Of a stretch of 8,885 nucleotides of DNA, positions 7,147 to 8,885 are shown piece after piece. Below the pieces are notes generated by a model. That model saw only the letters and a list, made by a program, of their open reading frames with translations. It did not search any database and was not told the origin of the DNA. Both the position numbers and the translations under genes were made by a program. Numbering within the stretch: the first letter of the stretch is position 1; each line of letters begins with the position of its first letter. The stretch lies in the NCBI GenBank assembly GCA_900756605.1, contig CAAEKX010000293.1:1-8885 (forward strand), given 5' to 3'. The DNA is from Coriobacteriia bacterium. GTDB taxonomy: Bacteria > Actinomycetota > Coriobacteriia > Coriobacteriales > QAMH01.

Positions 7147-7185
7147 TATGTCGTTATGTAACCTTTCAGGGAAGGTGAATCTGGA

Positions 7186-8190
7186 ATGTCTCTCAAAATC
7201 GGCATCAATGGTTTTGGCCGCATCGGTCGTCTGGTCTTCCGTCTTGCAGAGCTCGATTCGGACGTCGAAGTCGTCGCCATCAACAACCCGAGTGATCTCG
7301 AGTGCGCGGCGTATCTGACCAAGTACGATTCCAGCCAGGGCCGTGTCTTCGAGGAGTGCTACGCCAAGGAGGGCGCGCTCGTCGTCGAGGGTCACGAGAT
7401 CAAGGCGTTCCAGACGCGCGAGCCCAAGGAGCTCGATTGGGCTTCCGTCGGTGCGGAGGTCGTCATCGAGTCGACGGGTCGTCTCAAGACTGGTGAAGCG
7501 TGCCAGGTGCACCTCGATAACGGCGCCAAGAAGGTCGTCATCTCCGCTCCGGGTACGGATGTGGACGCCACCATCGTCATGGGCGTCAACCAGGACGTCT
7601 ACGACCCGGCAACGATGAACATCGTCTCCAATGCGTCGTGCACCACCAACTGTCTTGCTCCGTTTGCCAAGGTCCTCAATGATTCCTTTGGCATCAAGCG
7701 CGGTCTGATGAACACCATTCACGCCTATACCAACGACCAGAAGATCCTCGACGTGCATCACAAGGACTTCCGCCGTTCGCGTGCCGCCGCCCTTTCCATG
7801 ATTCCCACTTCCACGGGTGCTGCCAAGGCCGTCGGCCTGGTGCTTCCCAGCCTGCAGGGCAAGCTCGACGGTTTCGCGACCCGCGTTCCCACCCCGACGG
7901 GCTCGATGGTCGACCTTACGGCCGAGCTCGAAAAGGACGTCACGGTCGACGAGATCAACGCCGCCATGAAGGCCGCAGCCGAAGGCCCGATGAAGGGCAT
8001 CCTCGAGTACTGCGTCGACCCCATCGTCAGCTGCGACATCATCGGTGATCTGCACTCCTCGATCTTCGACTCCAAGCTCACTAAGGTGCTTGGCGGCGAG
8101 GGCAACTTCGTGAAGTGCATCTCCTGGTACGACAACGAGATGGGCTACTCTGCACGCTGCATCGATCTTGCCAAGTTCCTGGTGGCGTAA
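7186..8190 (+). CDS. gap: Glyceraldehyde-3-phosphate dehydrogenase, phosphorylating
   Basis: A 334-residue cytoplasmic glycolytic enzyme that oxidises glyceraldehyde 3-phosphate to 1,3-bisphosphoglycerate. It shows the Rossmann motif INGFGRIGR (residues 7-15), the active-site SNASCTTNCLAP with catalytic Cys152, partner His179 in HAYTNDQ, PTSTGAAKAV and WYDNEMGYS near the C terminus. Full family length. ATG 7186 has AGGTGA seven bases upstream. Coenzyme-specificity positions are unusual: where NAD enzymes have the Asp of IND, this one has Asn34 (INNPSD), and the usual Leu-Pro of LDLPHKD is Val190-His191 (LDVHHKD). This suggests relaxed or NADP use, by inference from the family. It stands alone, with no pgk or tpiA after it, and is closed by a strong hairpin. 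Confidence 0.97.
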   Translation: MSLKIGINGFGRIGRLVFRLAELDSDVEVVAINNPSDLECAAYLTKYDSSQGRVFEECYAKEGALVVEGHEIKAFQTREPKELDWASVGAEVVIESTGRLKTGEACQVHLDNGAKKVVISAPGTDVDATIVMGVNQDVYDPATMNIVSNASCTTNCLAPFAKVLNDSFGIKRGLMNTIHAYTNDQKILDVHHKDFRRSRAAALSMIPTSTGAAKAVGLVLPSLQGKLDGFATRVPTPTGSMVDLTAELEKDVTVDEINAAMKAAAEGPMKGILEYCVDPIVSCDIIGDLHSSIFDSKLTKVLGGEGNFVKCISWYDNEMGYSARCIDLAKFLVA

Positions 8191-8211
8191 CGCCTCATAA
8201 GCGATTGTGGT

Positions 8212-8240
8212 GGGGAGGGGAGCCTAGTGCTCCCCTCCTC
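8212..8240 (+). terminator. Strong hairpin terminator after gap
   Basis: GGAGGGGAGC (8214-8223) and GCTCCCCTCC (8229-8238) pair perfectly over 10 bp around a CTAGT loop, and the pairing can extend to 8212 and 8240. It sits 21 bases after the gap stop. The downstream tract TCTGTCATTT is only moderately T-rich, but the stem is very stable and the position fits a terminator. Confidence 0.7.
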
Positions 8241-8241
8241 T

Positions 8242-8265
8242 GTCATTTCGACCGGAGGCGCGAAG
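8242..8265 (+). repeat. Truncated copy (5' half) of the palindromic repeat
   Basis: This carries only the first 24 bases of the element and stops just after the GAAG at the centre of the core hairpin. Together with five bases before it (8237-8265) it is identical to 8273-8301, a 29-nt direct repeat with a 36-nt period, which suggests a local duplication or a partial loss. Confidence 0.85.
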
Positions 8266-8277
8266 TCTGACCCCTCT

Positions 8278-8321
8278 GTCATTTCGACCGGAGGCGCGAA
8301 GCGCCGGAGTGGAGAAATCTC
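8278..8321 (+). repeat. 44-nt palindromic intergenic repeat, copy 3 (full)
   Basis: A full copy with the GGCGC-GAA-GCGCC core (8293-8305). It is the left arm of a larger inverted structure with the copy at 8352-8397: the outer 10 bases (8278-8287) are complementary to 8388-8397, and 8312-8322 to 8351-8361. Confidence 0.9.
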
Positions 8322-8351
8322 CCCTCTTTACCGATAATGGAATCTGCGATG

Positions 8352-8397
8352 GAGATTTCTCGACTACGCTCACTTCATTCGCTTTGCTCGAAATGAC
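8352..8397 (-). repeat. Inverted 46-nt variant of the palindromic repeat
   Basis: Read on the minus strand it begins GTCATTTCGAGC and ends GTCGAGAAATCTC like the other copies, but the central GGCGC hairpin is replaced by a different, less GC-rich sequence and the unit is two bases longer. It ends 23 bases before the rsmI start codon. Confidence 0.85.
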
Positions 8398-8420
8398 AGG
8401 TGGCTTCAAGAAAGGCATCG

Positions 8421-8885
8421 ATGACCGGGAAGCTGATCATAGTGCCCACGCCGCTGGGCAACCTGGGCGACATGACTGCCCGTGCGCTCGAGGCGCTCGA
8501 GCAGACCGATGTCGTCTGCGCCGAGGACACGCGCGTCACCGGCAAGCTGCTGGCGCATTTCGGCATCGAGAATCGTCTCGAGCGCTGTGACGAGAACGTC
8601 ATCGCCGCAAAGTCACCGGCCCTCGTAGCCCGCATGCTCGATGGAGAGACGGTGGCGTTTTGCTCGGATGCGGGCATGCCGGGCATCAGCGATCCGGGTT
8701 GCGTGCTCGTCGATGCCGCACGCAAGGCGGATGTGCCCGTAGACGTCTTGCCGGGGCCGTCTGCCGTGACGACTGCGCTCGTTGCCTCGGGGTTCAAGTA
8801 CAACGCCTTCTACTTCGGAGGCTTTCTGCCACGCAAGGAGGCCGAGCGCGCCGCGCTTCTCGACTCGCTGGCAAGCCTCGATGCC
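8421..8885 (+). CDS. rsmI: 16S rRNA 2'-O-ribose C1402 methyltransferase (partial)
   Basis: The first 155 codons of RsmI, which methylates the ribose of C1402 in the ribosomal P site using S-adenosylmethionine. The frame is open to the window edge. Diagnostic blocks are IVPTPLGNLGDMTARALEAL (residues 7-26), CAEDTRVTGKLLAHFGIE (33-50), SDAGMPGISDPG (83-94), LPGPSAVTTALVASG (111-125) and FYFGGFLPRKEAE (131-143), all in family order. The MP in SDAGMPGISDPG replaces the TP of most bacteria and resembles actinobacterial homologues. ATG 8421 has AAAGG at 8411-8415. It follows the inverted repeat pair and is probably transcribed independently of gap, because the gap hairpin lies between them. The C-terminal domain lies beyond the window. 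Confidence 0.95.
   Translation, partial: MTGKLIIVPTPLGNLGDMTARALEALEQTDVVCAEDTRVTGKLLAHFGIENRLERCDENVIAAKSPALVARMLDGETVAFCSDAGMPGISDPGCVLVDAARKADVPVDVLPGPSAVTTALVASGFKYNAFYFGGFLPRKEAERAALLDSLASLDA

Noticed and set aside
7048..8055. 335-codon open frame on the minus strand across most of gap
   Set aside because: It is antisense to a well-supported GAPDH gene. Long antisense frames are common opposite GC-biased codons, it begins with GTG, and its product resembles no family I recognise.
3156..8397. CRISPR array
   Set aside because: The repeats are dispersed between genes, palindromic, partly inverted and not regularly spaced. No cas gene is present.
8309..8590. 93-codon plus-strand frame between gap and rsmI
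   Set aside because: It runs through the repeats and then overlaps rsmI in a different frame. The encoded sequence shows no domain.

Overview
The window looks like part of a GC-rich actinobacterial chromosome, most likely a Coriobacteriia gut-type anaerobe. This is an inference from protein style (for example an RsmI with SDAGMPGISDPG, where most bacteria have SDAGTPLISDPG), the Obg-ProB arrangement and the strong GC codon bias. No 16S rRNA or other species marker is present, so the lineage is only moderately supported.

Layout. (1) Positions 50-2065, minus strand: a two-gene operon with a PaaK-type acyl/aryl-CoA ligase (722-2065), followed 18 nt later by a 217-residue protein (50-703) that is a LysR effector-binding domain with no DNA-binding domain. 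(2) Positions 2226-3152, plus strand, divergent: a complete LysR-type regulator whose sensor domain aligns almost without gaps to that stand-alone protein. The 160-bp divergent gap holds AT-rich promoter-like DNA and short inverted repeats. (3) Positions 3293-7013, plus strand: a tight operon of a glutamate-cysteine ligase, the ribosome-assembly GTPase ObgE and glutamate 5-kinase ProB, with 1-nt and 3-nt gaps. (4) Positions 7186-8190: a single-gene GAPDH unit with a strong hairpin after it. (5) Positions 8421-8885: the 5' part of rsmI, which runs off the window.

The gaps after lysR, proB and gap carry copies of a roughly 44-nt palindromic element, GTCATTTCGA...GAGAAATCTC. Four copies are full length, one of them inverted, and two are half-copies. 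One base pair of the inferred hairpin switches between G-C and C-G among the copies.

Most of the window is conserved housekeeping. The parts that merit attention are the ligase / stand-alone sensor / LysR module, the hairpin repeat family with its composite inverted pair before rsmI, and a GAPDH whose coenzyme-specificity positions depart from the NAD-type consensus. I found no mobile-element transposase, CRISPR array, tRNA or rRNA.
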